Positions 1 to 8,106 of a stretch of 64,000 nucleotides of DNA are shown piece after piece. The stretch's first letter is position 1. Each line of letters begins with the position of its first letter. This stretch comes from WLXB01 sp040221475 (GTDB taxonomy: Bacteria > Pseudomonadota > Alphaproteobacteria > Rhodospirillales > Rhodospirillaceae). The translations under genes and the position numbers were made by a program. The notes below the pieces were generated by a model, which was not told the DNA's origin, made no database searches, and was given only the letters and a program-made list of their open reading frames with translations. Location: contig JAVKEJ010000058.1 of the NCBI GenBank assembly GCA_040221475.1, positions 558,001 through 622,000 of the forward strand, written 5' to 3'.

Positions 1-154
1 CACAGTCTGCGTTTGGTTTAAGTTTGCGTTTTAGGAGCCGCCAGTTTTCGCAGATTGCCGCGAGGTCAATGGTGAGAACCGCACCCGCCCGCTCGACCGA
101 GACCGGTATTGGAGATGGCGTCGCAGGACCGGGTGACACAAAATTGGTAGACAC
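1..154 (-). CDS. alr: Alanine racemase, N-terminal fragment (runs off window edge)
   Basis: On the minus strand an open frame runs from a GTG at 154 off the left edge, giving 51 residues. Its second half reads VLTIDLAAICENWRLLKR, the typical first strand and helix of the alanine racemase barrel, just before where the PLP-lysine segment would lie. Alanine racemase makes D-alanine for peptidoglycan. The frame starts 6 bases after the dnaB stop on the same strand, and rpsF-rpsR-rplI-dnaB-alr is a common alphaproteobacterial order. A second in-frame GTG at 139 is an alternative start. The catalytic residues are outside the window, so the call rests on the N-terminal motif and on position. Confidence 0.8.
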   Translation of the reverse strand, partial: MSTNFVSPGPATPSPIPVSVERAGAVLTIDLAAICENWRLLKRKLKPNADC

Positions 155-160
155 GGGGCG

Positions 161-1687
161 TTAGCCCATTTCTTCCGGCAGGTGACTTGCCTCGGCAAGA
201 TCGTCGAAGTGGGTGAAGCTGGGCTCGAACAGGAGCTTCACGGTGCCGATCGGGCCGTGACGCTGCTTGCCGACGATCGCTTCGGCAACGTTGTGCACGG
301 CTTCCATATCGTCTTGCCACTTGAGCATCTTCTCCTGGAATTTGTCTTCTGATTCATAACCTTCACGCTGTGGTTGTTTACGTTCCAGATAATATTCTTC
401 GCGATAAACAAACATCACCACATCGGCGTCTTGCTCGATAGATCCTGATTCACGCAAGTCAGACAATTGCGGACGTTTGTCTTCGCGTTGCTCGACCGCG
501 CGCGACAATTGAGACAAGGCCAATACGGGCACATCAAGCTCTTTGGCCAGCGCTTTGAGGCCACGGCTGATGGCGGAAATTTCCTGCACGCGGTTTTCAC
601 TCGCCTTGCCGGTTGAGCCATCCAAGAGTTGCAGGTAATCGACCACGATCAACCCTAGGCCGTTGTGTTTTTCTGTTCTGGCTTGCCGGGCCAAGCGGCG
701 GCAGCGCGTACGCATGGCCGAGATGGTGATGGCGGGGGTGTCATCGATAAACAGTGGCAGGGCATGTAATTCCTGGCTGGCGGAGACCAGTTTGCCGAAA
801 TCTTCGTGGGCCAGCCGCCCGGTACGAATATCGTGGGAGCTGAGGCGCGAGCGCTCGGCCAGAATACGTGTGGCGAGCTGCTCTGAACTCATTTCCAGAG
901 AGAAAAAGGCGACCAGTTTGCCGCGTTCCAGGTCGTTGTCGGTATTCTGAAAATGTTGTGCGGCGTTAAAAGCAATGGTGGTGGCGAGCGCGGTTTTGCC
1001 CATGGCAGGACGACCGGCCAAGATAATAAGATCGGACGGATGCAGCCCTCCGAGCTTGGCATCCATGTCACGCAGACCTGTGGTGGTGCCGGACAGAGCC
1101 CCGTCCCGGCGATGGGCGGCTTCTGCCATATCAATGGCATTGGTCAGCGCGATTTCAAATCGTTCAAACCCGCCTTCCGTTGCGCCCTTGGACGACAAAT
1201 CAAACAGCTTCTGTTCTGAAACCTCAATTTGACTCAGTGCCGTTTGATCAAGATCGGAATCAAAGGCTTCGTTGACCATATCCTGGCCAACGTTAATCAG
1301 TTCCCGGCGCAAGTGCAGGTCATAGATCAGACGGCCATAGTCTGCGGCGTTGATGATGGTGACGACCGAATTCACCAAGCCGGTGAGATAGGCCATGCCG
1401 CCAGACTCTTGGACCAGGGGATCTTGTTCCAGATAGGTCTTCAGGGTGATGGGATTGGCCTGGTGGCCTTGTTCCAACAGCCTGGATGCCGAGTCGTAGA
1501 CTTTGGCGTGGACCGGATCTGAAAAATGTTCGCCGCGCAGGTAATCGGACACCGCCTCATAAGCACGGTTGTTCAGCATGATGGCGCCAAGCAAGGCCCG
1601 CTCGGCCTCCAGATTGTGGGGCGGCGAGCGAAACAGACCGGATTCTGAGGAATCTGAGGAAATGATGTTTGAGGCTGGCAAGTTCAT
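161..1687 (-). CDS. dnaB: Replicative DNA helicase DnaB
   Basis: Replicative 5'-3' helicase that unwinds the fork as a hexamer and recruits primase. The N-terminal DnaB domain starts near residue 20 (HNLEAERALLGAIML). The RecA-like core carries Walker A AGRPAMGKTA near residues 224-233, Walker B LGLIVVDYLQLL, and the C-terminal arginine-finger segment (VGKQRHGPIGTVKLLFEP). Length (508 residues) is normal for the family. The start taken is the ATG at 1687; a GTG two codons upstream is possible. It lies downstream of rplI on the same strand, separated by a terminator-like hairpin, and 6 bases before alr. Confidence 0.97.
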   Translation of the reverse strand: MNLPASNIISSDSSESGLFRSPPHNLEAERALLGAIMLNNRAYEAVSDYLRGEHFSDPVHAKVYDSASRLLEQGHQANPITLKTYLEQDPLVQESGGMAYLTGLVNSVVTIINAADYGRLIYDLHLRRELINVGQDMVNEAFDSDLDQTALSQIEVSEQKLFDLSSKGATEGGFERFEIALTNAIDMAEAAHRRDGALSGTTTGLRDMDAKLGGLHPSDLIILAGRPAMGKTALATTIAFNAAQHFQNTDNDLERGKLVAFFSLEMSSEQLATRILAERSRLSSHDIRTGRLAHEDFGKLVSASQELHALPLFIDDTPAITISAMRTRCRRLARQARTEKHNGLGLIVVDYLQLLDGSTGKASENRVQEISAISRGLKALAKELDVPVLALSQLSRAVEQREDKRPQLSDLRESGSIEQDADVVMFVYREEYYLERKQPQREGYESEDKFQEKMLKWQDDMEAVHNVAEAIVGKQRHGPIGTVKLLFEPSFTHFDDLAEASHLPEEMG

Positions 1688-1795
1688 GGGCACACCGTAT
1701 CAAACATTCACGCGGAGCGGCACCGTCCAATGCGTGTGAAACAGGTGGAACATGGGGATAAAAGCGAGTTGGTTAAAGTTAGGCCGACAAAAAGA

Positions 1796-1832
1796 AACGC
1801 CGACCCCCGGATTATCACCAGGGACCGGCGTT
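1796..1832 (-). terminator. Rho-independent terminator after rplI
   Basis: Arms AACGCCG and CGGCGTT, with a two-base mismatch and three further G-C pairs inside, form a hairpin. On the minus strand it is followed by TCTTTTTG. It sits just after the rplI stop (1856) and would end or attenuate the rpsF-rpsR-rplI transcript before dnaB. Confidence 0.7.
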
Positions 1833-1855
1833 GCTAAAGGTATACAAAGCAGAAC

Positions 1856-2452
1856 TTAACCGGCTGAACCGTCCGCCTGGGAGTCTTCGGCTTCCGTATC
1901 GAGTTCTTCATCGCGGGCCTGCTCAGCTTCTTGCTCTTGAGCAACAGCTTCAACCGCGTCTTCTTCCCGCTCAAGCAGGTTCGAGGCGGCATCGATGTCA
2001 GCCTGATCTTTAGAGCGCGACACAGTCACCGTGATGTCCACAACCACTTCAGGGTGCAATTTAACCGGCACCGTGTATTGGCCGAGTGCCTTAATGGCGG
2101 CGTTCAGTTCAACCTGACCGCGGTCCATTGTGACACCTTCTTGTTTAAGACTGTCTGACACGTCGCGTGCTGTGACGGAGCCATAAAGTTGCCCCCCTTC
2201 ACCAGCTTGACGCACCAACACGAGATGCAAGCCCACCATCTTCTTGGCAACGGCTTCGGCTTCGCCGCGACGCTCTAGGTTGATGGCTTCCAACTCGCTC
2301 CGGCGGCTTTCGAAATAAGCCCGATTGGCGTCTGTCGCCCGAAGCGCTTTTTTCTGCGGCAGCAGGTAGTTACGGGCATAGCCGGTTTTTACACCGACGA
2401 CATCACCCATCTGACCGAGCTTGTCGATCCGCTCCAATAAAATTACGTCCAT
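1856..2452 (-). CDS. rplI: 50S ribosomal protein bL9
   Basis: Large-subunit protein that binds 23S rRNA near the L1 stalk. The N-terminal domain is clear: MDVILLERIDKLGQMGDVV, then the RNA-binding stretch GYARNYLLPQKKALRAT. It has 198 residues against about 150 in E. coli; the surplus is an acidic, Glu/Ala/Asp-rich tail from about residue 165, as in many alphaproteobacteria. A strong AAGGAGAA site precedes the ATG. It is the third gene of the rpsF-rpsR-rplI operon, 19 bases after rpsR. Confidence 0.97.
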   Translation of the reverse strand: MDVILLERIDKLGQMGDVVGVKTGYARNYLLPQKKALRATDANRAYFESRRSELEAINLERRGEAEAVAKKMVGLHLVLVRQAGEGGQLYGSVTARDVSDSLKQEGVTMDRGQVELNAAIKALGQYTVPVKLHPEVVVDITVTVSRSKDQADIDAASNLLEREEDAVEAVAQEQEAEQARDEELDTEAEDSQADGSAG

Positions 2453-2471
2453 GATGTTCTCCTTTGCCCCT

Positions 2472-2708
2472 CTACTCGCTTAGCACGTAGGGCAGCAAAG
2501 CCAAGAAGCGGGCGCGTTTAATGGCGCGCGCCAATTCGCGTTGTTTCTTTGCTGAGACCGCGGTGATCCGGCTGGGCACAATCTTGCCGCGCTCGGAGAT
2601 GTATCGCTGCAGAAGCTTGATGTCTTTATAGTCAATCTTCGGCGCATTGGACCCGGTAAACGGACAGCTTTTGCGGCGGCGGAAAAAGGGTTTACGTGTC
2701 ATCGCCAT
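2472..2708 (-). CDS. rpsR: 30S ribosomal protein bS18
   Basis: Small-subunit platform protein that pairs with bS6. The 78-residue product carries the family signature RRRKSCPFTG, then DYKDIKLLQRYISERGKIVPSRITAVSAKKQRELARAIKRARFLALLPY (positions about 11-75). The ATG overlaps the rpsF stop as TAATG, so translation is probably coupled; its AGGAGA ribosome site lies in the last codons of rpsF. A second ATG two codons later is an alternative start. Confidence 0.97.
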   Translation of the reverse strand: MAMTRKPFFRRRKSCPFTGSNAPKIDYKDIKLLQRYISERGKIVPSRITAVSAKKQRELARAIKRARFLALLPYVLSE

Positions 2709-3160
2709 TAGCTTTCTCCTCTAGGAGCCGCACTTGCATTGTCGTCACGCGGGGGGCGACCGCGACCGGAGTCAAAACGACCACCGCCTCCGCCACCACC
2801 GCCACCCGGGCCACCTTCACGGCGTCCGGCAGGACGGCCTTTGTTGGTCAGAATGGAGGATTGACCTTCTTCGTGCTCTTCCACACGAATGGTCAGGTAA
2901 CGCAAAATGTCTTCGTTGATGCGCATCCGGCGTTCGTATTCGCTGACCGCTGCGGGCGGTGCATCGACATTGAACAGTACGTAATGGCCTTTGCGGTTTT
3001 TCTTGATGCGGAACATCAGGCTGCGAAGGCCCCAATGCTCGCGCTTGGCGACTTTGCCGCCGTTTTCTTCTAAAATCTGGGTCAGTTCGTCTGCCAGAGT
3101 ATCGACTTGAGCTGCCGAAATATCCTGACGCGCAATGACCACGCTCTCGTAGAGTGGCAT
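2708..3160 (-). CDS. rpsF: 30S ribosomal protein bS6 with Gly/Arg-rich tail
   Basis: Binds 16S rRNA together with bS18. The ferredoxin-like domain occupies residues 1-100 (MPLYESVVIARQDISAAQV at the start; NEDILRYLTIRVEEHEEG at the end). The remaining 50 residues form a low-complexity tail with a run of nine glycines, then Arg/Asp-rich sequence ending in PRGES. Such extensions are common in alphaproteobacterial S6. It is the first gene of the ribosomal operon, with AAGGAGAG before the ATG and a sigma-70-like promoter about 95 bases upstream. Confidence 0.97.
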   Translation of the reverse strand: MPLYESVVIARQDISAAQVDTLADELTQILEENGGKVAKREHWGLRSLMFRIKKNRKGHYVLFNVDAPPAAVSEYERRMRINEDILRYLTIRVEEHEEGQSSILTNKGRPAGRREGGPGGGGGGGGGRFDSGRGRPPRDDNASAAPRGES

Positions 3161-3194
3161 GTATATGCTCTCCTTTTGGCTTCTCTCGTCCCAA

Positions 3195-3232
3195 ACATCA
3201 CATGATGTCCAGGCATAGCCAGCGAGGCTGGC
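3195..3232 (-). promoter_or_regulatory. Two inverted repeats in rpsF leader
   Basis: The leader contains ACATCA-ca-TGATGT (3195-3208) and GCCAGC-gag-GCTGGC (3218-3232), both perfect 6-bp arms. They fall between the promoter and the rpsF ribosome site. bS6:bS18 is known in some bacteria to bind its own leader RNA, so these may be autoregulatory hairpins. I could not match them to the published motif by eye. Confidence 0.4.
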
Positions 3233-3252
3233 AAGGAGCTATGAAGTCGCGG

Positions 3253-3280
3253 AATATACACATTTACTGCGGGTCAGCAA
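3253..3280 (-). promoter_or_regulatory. Sigma-70-type promoter of rpsF operon
   Basis: On the minus strand, -35 TTGCTG (3275-3280), a 16-base spacer and -10 TATATT (3253-3258). It lies about 95 bases upstream of the rpsF start and is the best promoter match in the region. Confidence 0.55.
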
Positions 3281-3421
3281 GGCAAGTTTCTAGGTGATCC
3301 TGCGTTCGTGCTAAAGCTTAAGAGGCAAAAAATGAGGGTGTTGTGCAAGACAGTTTTTCGTCATTCACCCGAAAAAGTCTCGGTATACTGGGATCTATAA
3401 GAGATATGACGTTGCGGTTGC

Positions 3422-3451
3422 TTGACAGCGCTGCTGATTCCTGGCCTTAAA
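3422..3451 (+). promoter_or_regulatory. Candidate fabD promoter
   Basis: A perfect -35 hexamer TTGACA (3422-3427) is followed after 18 bases by CTTAAA (3446-3451), a weak -10. It lies 55 bases upstream of the fabD ATG and would drive the fabD-fabG unit. Confidence 0.4.
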
Positions 3452-3505
3452 CCGTTAGCTAAGATGCAGATTTAGCTGCGAAAACAAGCAGTTCAGGGGG
3501 TGCAC

Positions 3506-4450
3506 ATGAGTTGGGCATACGTTTTTCCGGGGCAAGGGTCTCAGGCCGTTGGCATGGGCAAAGAGCTAAATGATACTTTTGCAGAGGCCAAAGAGGTCTT
3601 TCAGGAAGTTGATGAAGCGCTGCAACAATCTCTCTCAAAGTTGATGTTTGAAGGGCCAGACGATGATTTGACCCTCACTGAAAACGCGCAACCGGCGCTG
3701 ATGGCCGTCAGCCTGGCAGTGATCCGGGTGCTGGAGCGTCAGGGCAATGTCTCTATTAAAAGCACCGCCCGCTATGTGGCGGGGCATTCACTTGGAGAAT
3801 ACTCCGCCCTTGCAGCGGCCGGCGCTTTGTCAGTGTCTGACACCGCGCGCCTACTGAAAATACGGGGCCAGGCCATGCAACAAGCTGTGCCCGTTGGCGA
3901 AGGGGCTATGGCGGCTTTGATTGGCCTTGATCTGGATGTGGCGCAAGAGGTGGCTTCAGAGGCTGGGCGCAATGGTCAAGTGTGCGCGGCGGCCAACGAT
4001 AATGCGCCCGGCCAAGTGGTGGTCTCAGGTCATGCGGAGGCTGTGGAGCGGGCCGTTGAACTGGCGAAGGCAAAAGGGGCCAAGCGCGCATTAATGCTGA
4101 CCGTCAGCGCGCCATTTCATTGTTCTCTGATGCAGTCGGCGGCCGATGCTATGGAAACGGCTTTGGCGGCGGTCGACGTTAAATCTCCTGCGGTGCCTTT
4201 GATCGCCAATGTGACAGCGGCCAGTGTGATTGACCCTGACGATATTCGCCGTCTGCTGGTTGCCCAGGTCACCGCCATGGTCCGCTGGCGGGAGAGTGTC
4301 GGGCTCATGCGTGAAGCCGGTGTTGATACGCTTATTGAAGCAGGTGCCGGCAAGGTTTTGACGGGCTTGGCAAAGCGGATTGATCGCGACATCACTGCGG
4401 TTAGCTTGCAGACTCCAGGCGATATAGAAGATTTTCTGAAGACCATCTAA
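3506..4450 (+). CDS. fabD: Malonyl-CoA:ACP transacylase FabD
   Basis: Transfers malonyl from CoA to acyl carrier protein to supply type II fatty acid synthesis. The protein starts SWAYVFPGQGSQAVGMG; nucleophile Ser95 is in GHSLGEY and the catalytic His205 in APFHCSL. The 314-residue length is normal. The ATG at 3506 is preferred to the GTG two codons upstream because GGGGG lies 6 bases before it and homologues begin here. First gene of the fab cluster; fabG follows after 25 bases. Confidence 0.97.
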   Translation: MSWAYVFPGQGSQAVGMGKELNDTFAEAKEVFQEVDEALQQSLSKLMFEGPDDDLTLTENAQPALMAVSLAVIRVLERQGNVSIKSTARYVAGHSLGEYSALAAAGALSVSDTARLLKIRGQAMQQAVPVGEGAMAALIGLDLDVAQEVASEAGRNGQVCAAANDNAPGQVVVSGHAEAVERAVELAKAKGAKRALMLTVSAPFHCSLMQSAADAMETALAAVDVKSPAVPLIANVTAASVIDPDDIRRLLVAQVTAMVRWRESVGLMREAGVDTLIEAGAGKVLTGLAKRIDRDITAVSLQTPGDIEDFLKTI

Positions 4451-4475
4451 AACGTTCGGGTTTACGGGAGCGGTT

Positions 4476-5213
4476 ATGTTTGATTTGACAGGTAAGACAG
4501 CCCTGGTGACGGGGGCGACAGGCGGGATCGGTGGGGCTATCGCGCGATCTTTGCATACGCAAGGCGCCACGGTTGTGGTTTCTGGAACCCGCGAGCCGCT
4601 GCTTGCTGAGTTGGTCTCGGCCCTTGGCGCGCGGGCCCATGCTGTGCCCTGCAATTTGTCTGATAAGGATGCGGTTGAAGCGCTGATTGGCCATGCGGAG
4701 TCTGCCGCTGGGCCTTTGGATATTCTGGTCAATAATGCCGGCATCACCCGTGATGGCTTAATTGTGCGCATGAAAGATGAAGACTTCACGGATGTGATTG
4801 GTGTCAATCTTGAGGTTGCATTCAGGCTGGCGCGCTCAGTTGTGAGAGGCATGATGAAACGTCGCTCCGGGCGCATCATTTCAATCACGTCAGTGGTTGG
4901 CGTGACTGGTAATGCAGGGCAGGTGAACTATGCCGCCTCTAAAGCTGGCCTGATCGGTTTTACAAAATCGCTTGCACAAGAAGTGGCCAGTCGCGGCATT
5001 ACGGCAAACTGTGTGGCGCCCGGGTTTATTTCAACAGCGATGACAGAAGCACTGAGTGATGCCCAACGCGACACCATGATGGCGGCGATTCCGGCGGGCC
5101 GATTTGGTGAAAGTAAAGATGTGGCCGCAGCCGTAGCGTACCTTGCGTCAAACGAGGCCGCCTATGTGACCGGTCAGACTCTGCATGTGAATGGCGGAAT
5201 GGCGATGGTCTAA
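4476..5213 (+). CDS. fabG: 3-oxoacyl-ACP reductase FabG
   Basis: NADPH-dependent reductase of the second step of fatty acid elongation; classical short-chain dehydrogenase fold. Visible: cofactor loop TGATGGIG (12-19), NNAG (86-89), and the catalytic set Ser139, Tyr152 and Lys156 (NYAASK). The C-terminus GQTLHVNGGMAMV is typical of FabG. A GGGAG site precedes the ATG. Lies between fabD and acpP on the same strand. Confidence 0.97.
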   Translation: MFDLTGKTALVTGATGGIGGAIARSLHTQGATVVVSGTREPLLAELVSALGARAHAVPCNLSDKDAVEALIGHAESAAGPLDILVNNAGITRDGLIVRMKDEDFTDVIGVNLEVAFRLARSVVRGMMKRRSGRIISITSVVGVTGNAGQVNYAASKAGLIGFTKSLAQEVASRGITANCVAPGFISTAMTEALSDAQRDTMMAAIPAGRFGESKDVAAAVAYLASNEAAYVTGQTLHVNGGMAMV

Positions 5214-5419
5214 GGCCGTCGTGAACCAGTTTTTTCCCAGTTTGAGCGGATTTATGAAAAGATTTTTGCGGGTTTGAGGGGGTTTCTGAGTGGCTTTCGT
5301 AGACCTAGCGTTCCCAATTGAAGTATGCTACCTAACCGCCACTTCGGGAGGGAAGGCCACATTATGGGCTCTCTTTAACGTTTAACTACAATCCCTAGGA
5401 TAATGTGAGGAAGGACGCC

Positions 5420-5656
5420 ATGAGTGACGTCGCGGATCGCGTAAAGAAAATTGTTGTCGAACATCTCGGCGTTGAAGAAGCCAAGGTGACAGAAACCGCC
5501 AGCTTCATTGATGACCTGGGGGCTGACAGTCTTGATACCGTTGAATTGGTAATGGCCTTTGAAGAGGAATTTGGGTGCGAAATTCCTGATGATGCCGCTG
5601 AGAAAATCCTGACGGTTAAAGATGCCATTACCTTCATTGAAGCCAACGCATCTTAA
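5420..5656 (+). CDS. acpP: Acyl carrier protein
   Basis: Carries growing acyl chains on a phosphopantetheine arm. The 78-residue acidic protein has the attachment Ser37 in GADSLDTVELVMAFEEEF. The ATG at 5420 follows GAGGAAGGA; a GTG five codons upstream is unlikely because it would lie on the ribosome site. The 206 bases between fabG and acpP leave room for a separate promoter, as expected for an abundant protein, but I could not fix one. Confidence 0.97.
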   Translation: MSDVADRVKKIVVEHLGVEEAKVTETASFIDDLGADSLDTVELVMAFEEEFGCEIPDDAAEKILTVKDAITFIEANAS

Positions 5657-5696
5657 GGCTTTGACTGCGCCCCTATTGCGGGTGCAACAAAGCGGT

Positions 5697-5810
5697 ATGG
5701 GTATTGGTTTTGGCCGTGAAAACATAGGCATTGGTTTTCGCCATGAAAACATAGGCATTGGTTTTCGCCATGAAAACATGGGCATGGGTCTCACCATGAT
5801 CAGATCATGA
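5697..5810 (+). CDS. Possible 37-residue repeat ORF overlapping fabF start
   Basis: An ATG at 5697 opens a 37-codon frame made of three 9-residue units (consensus GIGFRHENI) plus a degraded fourth. It ends in TGA at 5808-5810, overlapping the fabF ATG as ATGA. No good ribosome site precedes it, and no protein family is recognised. It could be a leader ORF that couples translation into fabF, which itself lacks a clear Shine-Dalgarno sequence. It could equally be a chance frame through a DNA repeat. Confidence 0.3.
   Translation: MGIGFGRENIGIGFRHENIGIGFRHENMGMGLTMIRS
5700..5803 (+). repeat. 27-bp tandem repeat, three copies plus a degraded fourth
   Basis: Units lie at 5700-5726, 5727-5753 and 5754-5780, with a diverged partial copy at 5781-5803. 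The core is GGCATTGGTTTTCGCCATGA followed by AAACATA. Copies 2 and 3 differ at one base; copy 1 differs from copy 2 at a few. The unit length is a multiple of three, so copy-number change would keep the reading frame. There are no spacers, so this is not a CRISPR array. Confidence 0.95.
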
Positions 5811-7069
5811 CACGGATTGTTATCACTGGCCTTGGCCTGCTCACGCCGCTTGGCCGCGGCGTCGAGGGCAACTGGAAATCTTTGACGGAGTCAAAGTCCG
5901 GTATTCGGGCTATTGATGCCTTTGACGTTTCAGACTTGCCCTGCCGCATTGGTGGACAGGTTCCTCAGGAAGAGGGGCATCCCTATCGGTTTGATGTTGA
6001 TTCTCTGATCTCGCCCAAAGAACGTAAGCGGATGGATGATTTTATCGTCTTTGGCCTGGCGGCTGCGGACGATGCCATTGCTGATTCTGGTTGGGTGCCT
6101 GAGACCGATCATGATCGCGAACGGACCGGTGTTATCATCGGATCGGGGATCGGCGGTCTTCAAACCATTTACGAGAACTCACTGACGCTTTTGGAAAAAG
6201 GGCCGCGGCGGATTTCGCCGTTCTTTATTCCATCAAGTTTGATCAATTTGGTCTCCGGTCAGGTTTCTATTAAGCACGGCTTTAAAGGCCCAAATCATGC
6301 CATTGTAACGGCGTGCTCTACAGGGGCGCATGCCATTGGTGATGCTGCTCGTATGATCAAATACGGTGACGCTGACGTGATGGTCGCAGGCGGCGCAGAG
6401 GCGGCCCTTTGTCGCCTCGGGCTTGCTGGGTTTGCCGCGGCTAAGGCTTTGTCGACAGGCTACAACGATACCCCTGAAAAAGGCTCTCGCCCCTGGGATA
6501 AAGGCCGCGATGGTTTTGTCATGGGCGAAGGCGCTGGTGTTGTGGTGGTCGAGAGCTATGAACACGCCAAAGCGCGTGGGGCAAAAATCTATGCCGAAGT
6601 GCTGGGCTATGGTTTGTCTGGCGATGCTTATCATATTACCGCACCAGCGGATGATGGGGATGGCGGGTTCCGGGCTATGCGCGGGGCCATTGCTGATGCT
6701 GGTTTGACACCAGGCGATATTGATTATGTGAACGCCCATGGCACTTCGACGCCAAAGGGAGATGAGATTGAACTTGGCGCTGTGAAACGACTGTTCGGCG
6801 ACCAGGCCCATAAACTCTCTATGTCCTCTACTAAATCGGCCATCGGTCACTTACTGGGTGCCGCGGGCAGCGTGGAAGCCATCTTCTCGGTGTTGGCGCT
6901 CAAACATCAGGTGGCTCCGCCAACCCTGAACCTCGACGACCCGTCGGACAGCTGCGATATCGATTTGGTGCCTCATACCGCCAAGTCCCGAGATATTCGC
7001 TTCGCGCTGTCTAACTCTTTTGGGTTTGGCGGCACGAATGCTTCCTTGGTTCTTGGCCCGGCCCCCTAA
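5807..7069 (+). CDS. fabF: 3-oxoacyl-ACP synthase II FabF
   Basis: Condenses malonyl-ACP with acyl-ACP and sets long-chain and unsaturated fatty acid composition. The 420-residue thiolase-fold protein starts MTRIVITGLGLLTPLG. Active-site Cys170 is in VTACSTGAHA, and the two catalytic histidines are in NAHGTSTPKGD and SAIGHLLGAAG. C-terminal SNSFGFGGTNASLVL is typical. No clear ribosome site precedes the ATG; instead the ATG overlaps the stop of a small repeat ORF (ATGA), suggesting coupled initiation. Confidence 0.97.
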   Translation: MTRIVITGLGLLTPLGRGVEGNWKSLTESKSGIRAIDAFDVSDLPCRIGGQVPQEEGHPYRFDVDSLISPKERKRMDDFIVFGLAAADDAIADSGWVPETDHDRERTGVIIGSGIGGLQTIYENSLTLLEKGPRRISPFFIPSSLINLVSGQVSIKHGFKGPNHAIVTACSTGAHAIGDAARMIKYGDADVMVAGGAEAALCRLGLAGFAAAKALSTGYNDTPEKGSRPWDKGRDGFVMGEGAGVVVVESYEHAKARGAKIYAEVLGYGLSGDAYHITAPADDGDGGFRAMRGAIADAGLTPGDIDYVNAHGTSTPKGDEIELGAVKRLFGDQAHKLSMSSTKSAIGHLLGAAGSVEAIFSVLALKHQVAPPTLNLDDPSDSCDIDLVPHTAKSRDIRFALSNSFGFGGTNASLVLGPAP

Positions 7070-7070
7070 C

Positions 7071-7085
7071 GGCGCCTTAGGCGCC
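7071..7085 (+). repeat. Perfect hairpin between fabF and mltG
   Basis: GGCGCC-tta-GGCGCC, two bases after the fabF stop and 10 bases before the mltG ATG. No T-run follows on the plus strand, so it is not a normal terminator. It could stabilise the fabF 3' end or modulate mltG translation, as mltG has no clear ribosome site. Confidence 0.6.
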
Positions 7086-7095
7086 GCCGTCTGAC

Positions 7096-8079
7096 ATGAA
7101 ACGTTTTTTTGCCGTTTGCGGTCTTGCGGTGGTTTTGGGATTGGCCTCCATTGGTGGTGGATGGATGTGGTTACAAAACCAGGTGCAATCTCCAGGGCCG
7201 TTAAAGAATTCAAAAGAGGTGGTGATCGCAGCGGGCGCAGGCCTTGGGCAGATTGCAACCCAGCTGCAGCGTGACGGAATCATAGATTCAGATCTCGTTT
7301 TCCGAATTCAGGCGCGCATCACAGGGTTGGCCGGCCAATTGAAGGCTGGCGAGTACCGCTTCTCGGCGGGCGCAAGCGTGTCGCAGATTCTGGCGAAGAT
7401 TGTTGCGCACGATGTGATCGTGCGATTTTTGACCATTCCTGAAGGTTTGACGTCATCGCAAATTCTGCAACTTGTGGAATCTGCTGACGGTCTGACTGGT
7501 CCTGCGCCGTCAGATATTCCAGATGGCACGTTGCTTCCTGAGACGTACGGGTATGAACGTGGGGAAACGCGGGCGGTCCTCGTGCAGCGTATGGCAGCCG
7601 CAATGTCTCAAGCTCTCGAGGATCTTTGGCTCGGGCGCGCCGCAGACCTTCCTTTTGACTCCCCTCAAGAGGCTCTCATTCTGGCCTCAATTGTCGAGCG
7701 TGAAACATCGGTGCCGTCAGAGCGCGCGCGCGTTGCAGCAGTTTTCGTCAATCGTTTAAACCGGGGTATGCGGTTGCAATCTGATCCCACGGTTGCTTAC
7801 GGCGTTGATCCCTCGGGTCCGTTAGGCCGACCCTTGCGCCGCTCGGATTTGGACCGGGAAACGCCTTACAACACCTATCAAATACCCGGATTGCCTTCCG
7901 GTCCGATCTGTCACCCCGGTCGGGAATCCATTGCAGCTGTATTGTCGCCAGCCCAGACCGATGATTTGTTTTTTGTCGCCGATGGCAGCGGCGGGCATGC
8001 GTTTGCAAAGACGTTGAGGGAGCACAATCGTAATGTGGCCGCATGGCGTCGGATTCAACGTGAGCGCGGGGACCGATAA
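7096..8079 (+). CDS. mltG: Endolytic murein transglycosylase MltG
   Basis: Inner-membrane lytic transglycosylase that cuts nascent glycan strands and helps set chain length. It has one N-terminal membrane segment (residues 4-24), a LysM-like region (about 40-110) and the YceG catalytic domain. Catalytic Glu201 is in LASIVERET; SDPTVAYG and NTYQIPGLPSGPICHPG are further signatures. 327 residues, as usual. fabF-mltG is a conserved pair. Its usual downstream neighbours yicC-gmk are displaced 5.7 kb by a signalling block. Confidence 0.95.
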   Translation: MKRFFAVCGLAVVLGLASIGGGWMWLQNQVQSPGPLKNSKEVVIAAGAGLGQIATQLQRDGIIDSDLVFRIQARITGLAGQLKAGEYRFSAGASVSQILAKIVAHDVIVRFLTIPEGLTSSQILQLVESADGLTGPAPSDIPDGTLLPETYGYERGETRAVLVQRMAAAMSQALEDLWLGRAADLPFDSPQEALILASIVERETSVPSERARVAAVFVNRLNRGMRLQSDPTVAYGVDPSGPLGRPLRRSDLDRETPYNTYQIPGLPSGPICHPGRESIAAVLSPAQTDDLFFVADGSGGHAFAKTLREHNRNVAAWRRIQRERGDR

Positions 8080-8106
8080 GGCAAGCGACTCGTTTTCTGC
8101 AGGTGA

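Larger units (their letters stand above)
3161..3505. other. Divergent intergenic region rpsF / fabD
   Basis: A 345-base non-coding region between two divergent essential operons. It holds the rpsF leader with two inverted repeats (3195-3208 and 3218-3232), an rpsF promoter (3253-3280), an AT-rich middle, and a candidate fabD promoter (3422-3451). I see no protein-like ORF or known RNA gene in it. Confidence 0.7.

Noticed and set aside
4091..4888. 265-residue minus-strand ORF over fabD/fabG
   Set aside because: It is the mirror frame of two certain genes and has no family-like motif.
5700..5803. CRISPR array
   Set aside because: The repeats touch each other with no spacers, and no cas genes are present.
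7071..7085. Rho-independent terminator after fabF
   Set aside because: Perfect hairpin but no T-run, and mltG follows at once.
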